Of a stretch of DNA of 64,000 nt, positions 8,395 to 17,503 are shown piece by piece (position 1 is the stretch's first letter; every line of letters starts with the position of its first letter). Below the pieces are notes generated by a model, which was given only the letters and a program-made list of their open reading frames with translations, did no database searches and had not been told where the DNA came from. Origin of the DNA: Paraburkholderia terricola (GTDB lineage: Bacteria > Pseudomonadota > Gammaproteobacteria > Burkholderiales > Burkholderiaceae); the NCBI RefSeq assembly GCF_900142195.1, contig NZ_FRAB01000009.1, positions 30,065 through 94,064 on the forward strand, written 5' to 3'. The position numbers and the translations under genes were made by a program.

Positions 8395-9579
8395 ATGAAC
8401 AACAGAATTGCCGGCTTCGACGGACTGCGCGCAATCGCGGTCCTGATGGTATTTTTTCAGCACCGCCTGTTCGGCGACATCGGCGAGATCGGCCATCTCG
8501 GCGTATGGATCTTCTTTGCGCTGAGCGGTTTTCTGATCATCGGCATCCTCTCCGCACAGCGCGCGCGCATCGAGAAAAACGCCAGCCGGTTCGGCGCCGA
8601 GCTCAAGCGTTTCCTGTTCCGCCGCACGCTGCGCATCTTTCCGATTTACTACCTGATGCTGATCGTGATGTGCGTGCTAATGGCGTTCGGCATCGCGAGT
8701 CCCGAACTGGCGAGCGGCATGCCGTTTCACTTCGCGTATCTGTCGAACTTCTGGATCGGCTCCGTGCTGCATTACTGGCCGGGGCGTTACTCGCACTTGT
8801 GGAGTCTCGCGATCGAGGAGCAGTTCTATCTCGTGTTCGCGCCGCTATTGCTGCTGCTCGCGGCGCGGCGGCATCGCGCGGTGTGCCTCGCGATCGTCGC
8901 GGCCGGACTGGTGTCGCTCTTCGCGATGCGCGCGGCGCACTGGCAGGAAATCACGATCTACACGCACCCGTTGACCAATTTCTGGCTGCTGGCGCTGGGC
9001 GGCATCGGCGGCTTGATGATCGCGGGCAACGCGAGCCGCTTGCGCGCCTGGCTCGGTCACGGCGCGACGCTGTTCGTGTTGAGTCTGTGCCTCGTGGGTT
9101 TTTGCGCGACCGAACCGGCGTGGAGCGAGTTCGACAGTTCATTCGCCTTCACCGCCGTGAGCGCGTTATACGGCCTCTGCATTGCCGCGCTGGTCTGTTC
9201 GATTGCGTGCTGCCGCAACGCGGTGGTGATCGGCTTGCTCGAAACCGGCTGGCTGGTGAGCTTCGGGCGTGTCAGCTACGGTTTTTATCTTTATCACAAC
9301 CTGATTCCCGACCTGACCCGCAACCATCATGCGGTGGCGTTCTTCGGCGGCGCGGTGCCGATGTGGGCGCATGTCGCGGGCATCATCGCGTCGTTTGCGA
9401 TTTCGCTGGCGATAGCGCTGCTGTCGTGGCGGCTGATCGAAGAGCCGATCCTTCGCCTGAAGACGCGGCGTGCGCCGGCTGACGCGACAAATCCCGCTGC
9501 GGCGCAAGCACCTATCGCGCGCGCGGCTCGCAATGAGCCCACGTTGAGGGAGGACGGCGCCGCTTCGGACGCCGTTTGA
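8395..9579 (+). CDS. Acyltransferase-3 family membrane protein
   Basis: A 394-residue inner-membrane acyltransferase (OafA/NodX/ExoZ-like) with about ten hydrophobic segments. It starts with the family hallmark RIAGFDGLRAIAVLMVFFQH, including the putative catalytic His, and has SLAIEEQFYLVFAPLLL in the middle. Such proteins O-acetylate or succinylate lipopolysaccharide, exopolysaccharide or Nod factors. The ATG at 8395 follows GAAGAAG and gives the family start; longer open frames upstream are not needed. With opgC and the tannase-family gene it makes three acyl-modifying or acyl-removing envelope genes in 4.6 kb. The polar tail of some 35 residues is not conserved in the family as far as I can tell. 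Confidence 0.88.
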   Translation: MNNRIAGFDGLRAIAVLMVFFQHRLFGDIGEIGHLGVWIFFALSGFLIIGILSAQRARIEKNASRFGAELKRFLFRRTLRIFPIYYLMLIVMCVLMAFGIASPELASGMPFHFAYLSNFWIGSVLHYWPGRYSHLWSLAIEEQFYLVFAPLLLLLAARRHRAVCLAIVAAGLVSLFAMRAAHWQEITIYTHPLTNFWLLALGGIGGLMIAGNASRLRAWLGHGATLFVLSLCLVGFCATEPAWSEFDSSFAFTAVSALYGLCIAALVCSIACCRNAVVIGLLETGWLVSFGRVSYGFYLYHNLIPDLTRNHHAVAFFGGAVPMWAHVAGIIASFAISLAIALLSWRLIEEPILRLKTRRAPADATNPAAAQAPIARAARNEPTLREDGAASDAV

Positions 9580-9654
9580 TAAAACCGCCTATGCGGCGAG
9601 GGTGGCACAGGCGTTGCTGACGAATGAGGGCATCACATCAACCGGAGATTCGTC

Positions 9655-9903
9655 ATGGCAAACATGCCCAATCCCCCGAACGAACAGGAGCAGAAGCCTG
9701 ATGAAGACCCCGGCGGCCCGCCCACCGAGGTCTCCAAGCCCGTTGGCGACGCATTTCCCACGCCAGTCGAGCCGGGCCTCGATCAGCCGTTGCCGGAAAA
9801 AGGCGAAACCCCGCCGCACGACGACGAGGCCAAACACAACCCGTTAGGCGAAACCGAAACGCCGCCGGGCGTGCCGCCGCCCGGCCCTTCCGACTTCGCG
9901 TGA
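9655..9903 (+). CDS. Small proline-rich acidic protein
   Basis: An 82-residue protein made largely of Pro, Glu, Asp, Gly and Lys, with no hydrophobic segment and no Cys, so it is predicted to be soluble and disordered. CCGGAGA nine bases before the ATG is a good ribosome site. It lies 75 bases after the acyltransferase gene on the same strand. Similar small PP-rich proteins are common hypotheticals in Burkholderiales, but I know no function. Confidence 0.6.
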   Translation: MANMPNPPNEQEQKPDEDPGGPPTEVSKPVGDAFPTPVEPGLDQPLPEKGETPPHDDEAKHNPLGETETPPGVPPPGPSDFA

Positions 9904-9931
9904 GTGAGACCCGCGCGCTACAAAATCCGCT

Positions 9932-11836
9932 TCAGGCGGCGGCCGGCTCGTGGACGATCTTGAGCGAGTTCTTGTGTTCCCGGATCAACCGATAGACCGT
10001 TTCTCCGGGCACCGTTTCCTGTTCGAGCAATTCGTCCGCGATGGCCCGCAGCACCGGTTCGTAAGCGTGCAGCAGACCGTAGCAGAGTTCGTTCAACTCC
10101 TTGAGCAGCACGTTCGCGTGCTCGATGGCGCTCTTCATCTGCAGACCCGCGTACTGCGAGGGCAGCGCCGCGAGGCTGAACAGGTCGCCGTCGCTGTTGA
10201 AACCGAATTTCGACACCATGTCGAGGCTGATGCGCGACGCCTCCTGCAAATCCGACGCGGCGCCGCTCGATGCCTCGGAGAAGGTGAGGATCTCGGCATT
10301 GCGCCCGCCGAGCAACACCTGGATTTCGTTGCGAATCTCGGTCTCGCGGTACAGATGCTTGTCCTGCGCCTTGGTGATGAGCGCCACGCCCAATGCGCCG
10401 CCGCGCGGCAGAATCGTGACCTCTTCCAGCACGCCGGTGCCGAGCAGCGCCGCGACGAGACCGTGCCCTGCTTCGTGCACGGCGATGCGCGTGCGTTCAT
10501 CCTCGCTCAGTGCGCGCTCGGCGCCGCTCACGTCGCCGATGCGCGCGATCTTGATCGCTTCCATGAAGTGCTTCGAGGCGATCTCCGTGTCGCCGGCCTT
10601 GCGCGCGACGAGCCCCGCCTGATTCACCACCATCGCGACCGTCGCCGGAGACAGACCCGTGGTGAGGCGAGCGAGTTGATCGTAGTCGATGTCGGCGGAT
10701 TTCGACTTCAGCTTTTCCGCGTAGAAGCGGAAGATCTTCGCGCGGTCCTCGCGGTCGGGCAAACGAACCTGCACGGTGCGATCGAAACGGCCCGGCCGGC
10801 GCAATGCTTCATCCAGATTGTCGGGGTGGTTGGTCGCCGCGACGATGATGACGCCTTCGTTCGAAGCAAAGCCGTCCATTTCCGCGAGCAGCTGATTGAT
10901 GATGCGATTGCTCTCGGCCTCCACCGGACCGCCGCCGGTATCCGTGCGCTTGGCGAGACCGTCGGCCTCGTCGATGAAGATCACCGTGGGCGCGTTCTTG
11001 CGCGCGAGTTCGAACAGATTCTTGACCTTCTGAATGCCGACGCCGTAGTACTTCGCGCTGAAGTAGCTGCCCGTGATCGAGATGAAGCTCGCGCCGCACT
11101 CGCCCGCGAGCGCCTGCGCGAGCCGCGTCTTGCCGACGCCCGGACCGCCCACCATCAGAATGCCGCACGGCGCGCGCACGCCCATCGACGTGAATTGCTT
11201 CGGGTCCGACAAATAGCCGCGAATATCCGCGAGCGCGGCCTTCGCTTCGCCCGCGCCGATCACGTCGTCGAAACGCAGCGTGGGCGCCTTGCTGAGCAAC
11301 TGCGCGCCGCCTCGCATCTCGCGGCGCATGAACCACACCATGCCGCCGATCAGCAGCAGCGGCAGCAGCACGCTGATCGCGTCGCGGGTCTGCTCGAATA
11401 CGCGAATCCAGGTGGCGCCGCCGGTGCGGATATCCGCATCGGGAAGCCAGACGAGTTGATACGGCGCGGCCTCGCCGGACTTGGGTTCGTCGAGCAGCAG
11501 CGCATGCGAGAACGCCGCATTGTTATCGGTGACGAAGTACTTCGAGCCGTCGCGCCTCGACACCAGGATCGCGTTCGGACTCACGCCGATCGCCGCGACG
11601 TTGGCGCCGCGCACATCACGCATCATTTGCGACGCGTCTTTCTCTTCGCGCGTCCACGCCGACGGATCGTGGCGCATGTCCTGTGCGACGCCGGTCAGCG
11701 CCGGTGCGGCTTGCGCGTTGCGCTGCTGGTGATGCCAGAAGCTGAATGCGAGCAACGCGGCGATGAGCGCCGCACCTACCGCAATCGCGAGTTTGCGTGC
11801 GCGTCTTTTCCCAAGCGAGTTCTTTCCCGGCTTCAT
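9932..11836 (-). CDS. Divergent FtsH-like AAA metalloprotease
   Basis: A 634-residue membrane-anchored AAA protease. One hydrophobic segment lies near residues 16-35 and a second near 150-168 flanks a periplasmic part; then come the AAA domain (Walker A GGPGVGKT, Walker [11 protein letters not shown], second region of homology RRPGRFDR) and the zinc site HEAGH, with the third-ligand region SGAASD. It differs from housekeeping FtsH: the pore loop FVG is replaced by YYG (SAKYYGVG), Walker A has GGPGVGKT instead of GPPGTGKT, and the C-terminal tail is short. Likely an accessory paralogue with restricted substrates. It stands alone, with no heat-shock partner next to it. Confidence 0.88.
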   Translation of the reverse strand: MKPGKNSLGKRRARKLAIAVGAALIAALLAFSFWHHQQRNAQAAPALTGVAQDMRHDPSAWTREEKDASQMMRDVRGANVAAIGVSPNAILVSRRDGSKYFVTDNNAAFSHALLLDEPKSGEAAPYQLVWLPDADIRTGGATWIRVFEQTRDAISVLLPLLLIGGMVWFMRREMRGGAQLLSKAPTLRFDDVIGAGEAKAALADIRGYLSDPKQFTSMGVRAPCGILMVGGPGVGKTRLAQALAGECGASFISITGSYFSAKYYGVGIQKVKNLFELARKNAPTVIFIDEADGLAKRTDTGGGPVEAESNRIINQLLAEMDGFASNEGVIIVAATNHPDNLDEALRRPGRFDRTVQVRLPDREDRAKIFRFYAEKLKSKSADIDYDQLARLTTGLSPATVAMVVNQAGLVARKAGDTEIASKHFMEAIKIARIGDVSGAERALSEDERTRIAVHEAGHGLVAALLGTGVLEEVTILPRGGALGVALITKAQDKHLYRETEIRNEIQVLLGGRNAEILTFSEASSGAASDLQEASRISLDMVSKFGFNSDGDLFSLAALPSQYAGLQMKSAIEHANVLLKELNELCYGLLHAYEPVLRAIADELLEQETVPGETVYRLIREHKNSLKIVHEPAAA

Positions 11837-12416
11837 GAGTCACTTCCAAAAACGGGCTCAAAGCGAGCCCCAATACTTGTAAAAGTCAGAGGAGTAGAGA
11901 TGTGTGGGGATCGACTGCTGCGACACCCTGCAGCCTGAAGAGCGCCCCAGGCCTGCGCGCTTTTAGCGGCACTCATGCAGGTGAGTATGCCGTGGCGCCG
12001 CTCTTTCCAAATCACGGAAAAAGCCCATTTCCACCGTCTATCCGGGGATTTGCGCCCGCCGGAATTTTTAGGGAACGAGCGATCGGTTGAAATACGAGAT
12101 ACGCTGCTCCGGGCACAGTTTAGCAGCCCTCTATTCGCTGTGTACTTTGGATACCTACAATTAGCCGCGCCCTATTTAAAAGCGGTCAGATTTACGGCAC
12201 ATAGACTCGATTGGAGTCGATTGGGATCGAGGAAAACGGCTGCTTGGCCGCGCTCGCGAAGCCGCTTTATTCGAAGGCGTGCGTTCGACGCCCGCACCAA
12301 TGAGCGACGGGCCTCTTCGGGCCCGTTCGCATCATCGCCGCTTCTCTCCCAGGCTCTTCGTTTTTATTTTCGATGCAGGCCGGCATCGATCTGGTCTCGC
12401 GCTGTCAATCTGCTGT
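11837..12416. other. Intergenic region, no convincing gene
   Basis: This 580-base stretch lies upstream of the FtsH-like gene and so should contain its promoter. The only structure I see is the near-tandem repeat GTCGATTGG around 12205-12225 and a GC hairpin at 12304-12330 (GCG-ACGGGCC, loop TCTTCG, GGCCCGT-CGC with a one-base bulge). The hairpin has no T-run and might end the minus-strand gene just upstream. Plus-strand frames here have no family resemblance. Confidence 0.4.
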
Positions 12417-12686
12417 TCAACCTTCGCGTCCACGGTTCGCGACCGGCGCTTCGTTGCCCAGTCTCGTCAGAAGTCTGGTGAGACGTTGCCGCTGGCTGCC
12501 AATCAGCTCATGCGTCTCTTCGAGCGCGCGGATGCGCTTTTCCCAGTAGTCCTGGCCGAGCGGATGCGTCACGCCGGCGCCGCCCTCGCGCGACAGGTAC
12601 TCGACCATGTTCTCCAGATGCTCCAACTGTATGTCCGCCAGGCTCGCCGGATACCGCCCGCCCGGTTGCCGCTTCGTGCCGTTCAT
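12417..12686 (-). CDS. Small hypothetical protein
   Basis: An 89-residue soluble protein, mostly helical in composition, with an amphipathic stretch (LADIQLEHLENMVEYLSRE) and a basic C-terminal half (YWEKRIRALEETHELIGSQRQR) that could form a coiled coil. I start it at ATG 12686 because the extra upstream frame is Arg/Gly-rich and unlike protein; the ribosome site is weak. It is divergent from the AraC gene at 12953. I do not recognise the family. Confidence 0.5.
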   Translation of the reverse strand: MNGTKRQPGGRYPASLADIQLEHLENMVEYLSREGGAGVTHPLGQDYWEKRIRALEETHELIGSQRQRLTRLLTRLGNEAPVANRGREG

Positions 12687-12952
12687 CGTTCCATGCCCCG
12701 GTGAGTTGCCAGATTGGCCGAGCGTGGACCTCGCCCCCGCGCCGCGGCGAACCAACGCTCTGTGAGCGCGCAGTTGCGATTTCACGTGACCGGGCAGTGG
12801 ATTTCGGCCGCGCCGTCGGCGAAAACGATCTGCATCTAATCGTGTGACATTAACGTAGGTTTTTTGTTAGGCTTTACCATCCGTCTCAAATTCCGGCGAC
12901 GGCAGCCGAAATACGGCCCGCCGCCGCATCCCCCGCTTGCCGCATCGGACCC

Positions 12953-13990
12953 ATGAACCAGCGCACCTTGCCGCCACATCTGGCCGCGGCCGCCACGGCC
13001 GATTCGCGCTCCATCGTCTCGGTGAACCGTTTCAGCACGCACGAACTCGCGCCCGGCGAGCAATTTCTGGCCTGGCGCCAGCGCGTGGGCCATGTGGTCG
13101 ACGCCCCGCCGTCGAAAGAGCAGATCGCCGGGGGATTTCGCGGTGAAATCGATTTGTATGCGGTCGGCGGCATCGTGTTTACCGACTGCCGCACCGACCC
13201 GATGCTGCTCGAACGCTCGGTGGCCCGCGTCTCCACCGACGCGCGGCGCGATTACGTCTTCCAGCTCTTTCTCGAAGGAGAAATCGGCCACGTCAAGGGC
13301 ATGCACAGGAAGCGCAGTGCGCCGGGCTCCGTGCAAGGCATCGTCGCGTTCGATCTGAACCAGCCGTTTCGCGTCGAACGCCCCCGGTGCCGCCTGCTGA
13401 GCGTGTTCGTACCGGCCGCGATGATCCACCAGGAATTGCGCGACGGCGCGGCGCTTCACGGCCGCATCGTTCAGCAAGGCTCGCCGCTCGCCGGCCTCGC
13501 GCTGGATCATCTGGCCGCGCTTGCCAGGGAAATCCCCAGGCTCGACGCGGGTAGCGCGAGCGAGGCCCTGCACGCCGGCGCGCAGTTGCTGACCGCCGTG
13601 TTTCGCCAGGAGGCGCGCCTGACGGGCGCGGACCGCGCCGCGCTACAGGCGGCGTTGATGGGCCGCGTGCGCCGCTACGTCGAAGCCAATCTGCACGACG
13701 GCGAACTCACGCCCACACGTGTGGTTCAGGCGTTGCAACTGAAACGCGCGACGATCTATCGCTGGTTCGAGCACGAGGGCGGACTCGGCGCCTATATCCG
13801 CAATCGCCGGCTGCGGGAAGCCGCGGACGAACTGGTTCGCTTCCCGCAGTTGCAGGTGGCGGAAATCGCCTATGGGTTGGGTTTTCACAGCGCGTCCGAC
13901 TTTACGCGCGCGTTCCGGCGCGCCTTCGACATGAGTCCGCAGGACATGCGCGGGCGCGCACTCGCCCTGCAAGCAGGCACCCCGGCGTAG
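12953..13990 (+). CDS. AraC-family regulator with AraC-binding-like domain
   Basis: A 345-residue regulator. Residues 20-215 or so resemble the ligand-binding-like domain of the FeaR/ToxT-type branch, and the C-terminal 100 residues form the HTH (LTPTRVVQALQLKRATIYRWF, then VAEIAYGLGFHSASDFTRAFRR and MSPQDMR). The family often controls aromatic or amine catabolism. It converges, with only three bases between stops, on the MHS transporter gene; common control of that transporter is possible but not shown. Confidence 0.85.
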   Translation: MNQRTLPPHLAAAATADSRSIVSVNRFSTHELAPGEQFLAWRQRVGHVVDAPPSKEQIAGGFRGEIDLYAVGGIVFTDCRTDPMLLERSVARVSTDARRDYVFQLFLEGEIGHVKGMHRKRSAPGSVQGIVAFDLNQPFRVERPRCRLLSVFVPAAMIHQELRDGAALHGRIVQQGSPLAGLALDHLAALAREIPRLDAGSASEALHAGAQLLTAVFRQEARLTGADRAALQAALMGRVRRYVEANLHDGELTPTRVVQALQLKRATIYRWFEHEGGLGAYIRNRRLREAADELVRFPQLQVAEIAYGLGFHSASDFTRAFRRAFDMSPQDMRGRALALQAGTPA

Positions 13991-13993
13991 CAA

Positions 13994-15307
13994 TCAGAGC
14001 GGCGGCCGGGGCACGGCGCAGGCGGTGCGCGCCTGCGGCGCCGCGCTCTCGGGGAACTGCTTCAGCGCGGCCAGCGCGAGTGCCGTCGCGCCCATCAGAT
14101 ACCACGCCGGAATCATCGGATCGCCCGTCAGATTGATGAGCCACGTCACGAGGAACGGCGAAAATCCGCCGAACAGCACGACGCCGAAGCTGTAGATCAC
14201 CGACACGCCGCTAGCGCGCCGATGCGCGGGAAACGCCTCCATCATCAGCACCGAACTCGCGCCCGCGTTGTTGACCGCCAGCGCGACGTAGGCCGTGATG
14301 ATGACCAGCGCGGCGAGATCGCTCACGCCGTGAGTCAGCGCCCAGAACACCGGCCAGGCCGCGATGAGCGACGCCGCCAGCGACACGTATTGCAGCGTCT
14401 TGCGGCTCGCGAGCCGGTCGGCCGCGCGTGCGACGAGCGGTGTCGCCACGAGAATCGCGACGCCCGACAGGCACGCCGTCAGCAGGCTGACCACCGGCGG
14501 CCGATGCAGCGTGCGAACGAGGTAGGCCGGCATATAGAACACGGTGAGGTAGATGCTCACCGAGGGCGCCGCCATCATCAGAATTCCGCAGACGAGCGGG
14601 CGCGTGTGCTCGGCGAACATGCGCCGCGGATTCAGCCGTGCGCGGCGCGGCGGCGCGCCGGCCGGCATGCGGCGGCGCAAATACCAGCCCACCGGACCGA
14701 TCAGCCCGCCCAGCACGAACGGAATGCGCCATCCCCAGTCGTGCATGGCGGCGGGCGACAGCAGCGCGGTGGTGCCGGCGCCGACCAGCGCGGCGGCGAA
14801 GGCGGCCGCCCCCTGGCTGGCCCCGCGCCAGCTCGCCATGAAGCAGCGGCGCCCACGGCCCGCCGACTCCATCAGCGAGGCCGACGCCGGGCCGATCTCG
14901 CCGCCCGCCGCGAGCCCCTGCATCAGGCGCGCGAGCACCATCAGCACGCTCGCGGCGGGGCCGATCGACGCATAGCCGGGCAGGCACGCGATCAGCCATG
15001 TGCCGAGCGTCATCAGCGCGAGCGAGACGGTGAGGCCGGCCTTGCGGCCGTGGCTGTCGGCAATGTGACCGATCATCAGCGCGCCGAGCGGGCGCATCAC
15101 GAAGCCCGCGCCGAAGGTGGCGAGCGAGAGCAGCAGCGACGAGCCGGGATCGTCCGACGGAAAGAACAGATTGCCGATGATGACGGCCGAAAAGCTGTAG
15201 ACGGTGAAGTCGTAGGCGACGAAGCCGTTGCCGATCACGATCGCCGTGACGATACGTCGAAGTTCGGCGCGGGACGGCGTAGCCGTGTTTCCGGCGGCAG
15301 TGTGCAT
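13994..15307 (-). CDS. MFS transporter, metabolite:H+ symporter (MHS) family
   Basis: A 437-residue 12-segment inner-membrane carrier of the MHS branch (KgtP/ShiA/ProP-like). The loop between segments 2 and 3 reads GHIADSHGRKAGL, the MFS signature, and RLMQGLAAGGEIGPASASLME is the typical MHS segment 4-5 region. Likely imports an organic acid or similar metabolite with protons. The Pro/Arg C-terminal tail is short, so osmosensing ProP function is unlikely. It is divergent from the orphan ABC ATPase. Confidence 0.88.
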   Translation of the reverse strand: MHTAAGNTATPSRAELRRIVTAIVIGNGFVAYDFTVYSFSAVIIGNLFFPSDDPGSSLLLSLATFGAGFVMRPLGALMIGHIADSHGRKAGLTVSLALMTLGTWLIACLPGYASIGPAASVLMVLARLMQGLAAGGEIGPASASLMESAGRGRRCFMASWRGASQGAAAFAAALVGAGTTALLSPAAMHDWGWRIPFVLGGLIGPVGWYLRRRMPAGAPPRRARLNPRRMFAEHTRPLVCGILMMAAPSVSIYLTVFYMPAYLVRTLHRPPVVSLLTACLSGVAILVATPLVARAADRLASRKTLQYVSLAASLIAAWPVFWALTHGVSDLAALVIITAYVALAVNNAGASSVLMMEAFPAHRRASGVSVIYSFGVVLFGGFSPFLVTWLINLTGDPMIPAWYLMGATALALAALKQFPESAAPQARTACAVPRPPL

Positions 15308-15503
15308 GAGGGGCGCTTGAAGCGTCTGTCGAAGGGTTCGGGAAGATGACGGAAGAGACCCGGCTTCCGTGCCGGCCTCTCCGCATTAACGGTCTTGAAA
15401 CACGCGACTTTAGCCGCCCTTGGATCGGCCCGATCCGCAGGCGAAAAACTCGCGCTGCTACACTGCGCACCATCGCAATTCTTCGCCGAGCCCGCTCCAA
15501 CCC

Positions 15504-16127
15504 ATGCTTCGATTCGACAACCTCAGCAAGCGCTATGGCGATCGCATCCTCTTCGAAGGACTGCGCTACGACAGCACGTCCGGCTGCGTGGCCCTCGACG
15601 ACGAATCGGGCAGCGGCAAATCCACCTTGCTCGGCATTATCGCCGGCACGATCGAGCCCGACGCGGGCGAAGTCTGGATCGGCGGGCATTCGCTGCGCAC
15701 CGCGCCGGCCGCGGCGAAATCGTTGCTGACGTATGTGCCGGAAGACTGCATGACGTACCCCGATCAAACCGGTCGCGCGTATCTGAACGCGGTGGCTTCG
15801 GCGAGAAACGCGGCGGTCGGCGGCGATATCCTGGCGCTGGCCGAGCGCTTCGGTCTCACGCCGCATCTCGACAAACGCTTCGAACAGATGTCGTTCGGCA
15901 CGAGAAAAAAGATGTTCCTCACGGCAGCCGCGCTCGGCGAGACCAGGGTGCTCATCGCGGACGAACCGGTCGGCGGGCTCGACGCCGCCGCGCGCGCCGC
16001 GCTGGTCGATCTGTTCAGGATGCTCGCCCGAACGCGCACGGTGTTTTTCTCGAGCTACGACGCGGTGTTCACCCAGGCTTGCGAAGCGAGGAGCGTCGAT
16101 TTCGCGGGGCTTGGCCAGCGCGGTTAG
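15504..16127 (+). CDS. Orphan ABC-type ATPase, divergent
   Basis: A 207-residue soluble ATP-binding protein. Walker A is ESGSGKST (about residue 37) and Walker B VLIADEPVGGLD. The signature is degenerate (MSFGTRKK instead of LSGGQ) and the expected switch His after the second beta strand is replaced (VFFSSYDAVF), so ATP hydrolysis may be altered. I start at ATG 15504 (MLRFDNLSKRYGD) because the fold begins there. No permease or binding protein is adjacent, so it could act with a partner elsewhere or in a non-transport role. Confidence 0.75.
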   Translation: MLRFDNLSKRYGDRILFEGLRYDSTSGCVALDDESGSGKSTLLGIIAGTIEPDAGEVWIGGHSLRTAPAAAKSLLTYVPEDCMTYPDQTGRAYLNAVASARNAAVGGDILALAERFGLTPHLDKRFEQMSFGTRKKMFLTAAALGETRVLIADEPVGGLDAAARAALVDLFRMLARTRTVFFSSYDAVFTQACEARSVDFAGLGQRG

Positions 16128-16183
16128 AAAGCCGGGCCGCCTTCGCGCGCCGTCCCGACATCGACCGTCCTGGCCCCCCGCCA

Positions 16184-17503
16184 CTACCCGAGGTTCTTCA
16201 ACACCAGCCGCGCTTCCAGCCCGCCGCCCGGACGATTGTGCAAGGTCAGCGTCGCATCCATCGCCAGCGCGAGTTGGCGGGCAATCGCAAGGCCGAGCCC
16301 GGTGCCGCCCGTGTGCCGGTTACGCGACCCTTCGAGCCGGTAGAACGGTTCGAACACCGCCTCCAGCGATTCAGCCGGTATGCCCGGCCCGCGGTCGAGC
16401 ACCGACACGGTGACCTGCCCGTTCCCCGCCGCGGCCAGCCCGATCTCGGCCGCGCCGCCGAACTTCAGCGCGTTGTCGACCAGGTTGCCGACGATCCGGC
16501 GCAGCGCCTGCGGCCGCGTGACCAGCGCGGTCGAAATGCGGCCGTTCAGCGACACGTCCTGCCCCGCGTCGACGTAATCGCACACGAGGCTGTCGAACAG
16601 CGCGTCGGGGTCGATCCGGCAAGGCACCTCGGTCGCGCCGTGCAGCGTGCGCGCGTAGGTCACGCCCTCCTTCACCAGCGTTTCCATCTCCTGCAAATCC
16701 TGCTGCAGTCTCGCGCCCTCTGCGCTGTTGTCCATCACGTCGACCCGCAAACGCATGCGCGTGATCGGCGTTTGCAGATCGTGCGAGATCGCCGCGAGAA
16801 TCTGCATGCGTTCGGTCATGTAGGTCGCCACGCGGTCCTGCATCGCATTGAACGCCCTTGCCGCGCGCGCCACTTCGTCCGGTCCGTTCTCCGGCAGGCG
16901 CTCCGCTTTCAGGTCGGGGCCCAGCGTATCGGCCGCCCGCGCCAGCCGTTCGAGCGGACGCGTGGCGAGCCGCACCGCCAGCCAGCAGCACGCGGCGAGC
17001 ACCGCCAGTTGCAGCGCCAGCACCAGCGGCAGCCAGCGCGACAAAGGCGCGCCGGACATCGGGTGCATGTCGATGGTGAGCGGCGCGCCGTCGCTCAGCT
17101 TCAGGTGCACCTGCAGATGCTCGGCCTCGCCGGGCACGGCGTTGGCCGTCAACGCATAGCGCTTGCCGATGCCTTCGGCGATCGATTCCGCCGCGCGCGC
17201 CGACAGCCGCGCATCGGGCGGGCCGCCGCCCACGCCCGGCTCGAGCATGAAGCTGTAACTGCGCCGCGCGAGCCGCGGCAACCAGGCGTCGCGCTCGGCG
17301 GGCGGCAAATGATCGAGCAGCGCGACCGAACTGGCGACCTCGCGTTCGATATAGCCCATCATCACATTGGTCATGGTCTGATCGCGCTCGGTCATGGTCA
17401 ACCAGAACGACAGCGTCTGCGCGAGCGCGAGGCCGACGAACAGGATCAGCGCGAGCCTCGCGAACAGGCTGCGCGGCCAGCGCAACAGCGAACGCGCGTT
17501 CAT
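16184..17503 (-). CDS. Sensor histidine kinase
   Basis: A 439-residue membrane sensor kinase of the EnvZ/OmpR-partner type. It has a transmembrane segment near residues 14-32, a periplasmic domain of about 125 residues, a second membrane segment near 160-180, HAMP, then phosphoacceptor ISHDLQTPITRM, N box NLVDNALKFG, G1 DRGPGIP and G2 GTGLGLAIA. The start ATG overlaps the stop of the response regulator gene (ATGA). The sensed signal is unknown. The domains are complete, and a much longer open frame extending upstream is only shadow reading of the regulator gene. Confidence 0.92.
   Translation of the reverse strand: MNARSLLRWPRSLFARLALILFVGLALAQTLSFWLTMTERDQTMTNVMMGYIEREVASSVALLDHLPPAERDAWLPRLARRSYSFMLEPGVGGGPPDARLSARAAESIAEGIGKRYALTANAVPGEAEHLQVHLKLSDGAPLTIDMHPMSGAPLSRWLPLVLALQLAVLAACCWLAVRLATRPLERLARAADTLGPDLKAERLPENGPDEVARAARAFNAMQDRVATYMTERMQILAAISHDLQTPITRMRLRVDVMDNSAEGARLQQDLQEMETLVKEGVTYARTLHGATEVPCRIDPDALFDSLVCDYVDAGQDVSLNGRISTALVTRPQALRRIVGNLVDNALKFGGAAEIGLAAAGNGQVTVSVLDRGPGIPAESLEAVFEPFYRLEGSRNRHTGGTGLGLAIARQLALAMDATLTLHNRPGGGLEARLVLKNLG

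Noticed and set aside
8114..9595. 13-base direct repeat AACCGCCTATGCG at 8114-8126 and 9583-9595 flanking the acyltransferase gene, possibly attachment sites
   Set aside because: Repeats of this length are expected by chance many times in 64 kb, and no integrase or excision gene is present.
11975..12481. 168-codon plus-strand frame upstream of the FtsH-like gene
   Set aside because: Composition is Arg/Ser/Phe-rich without any recognisable domain and it overlaps the better minus-strand small gene.
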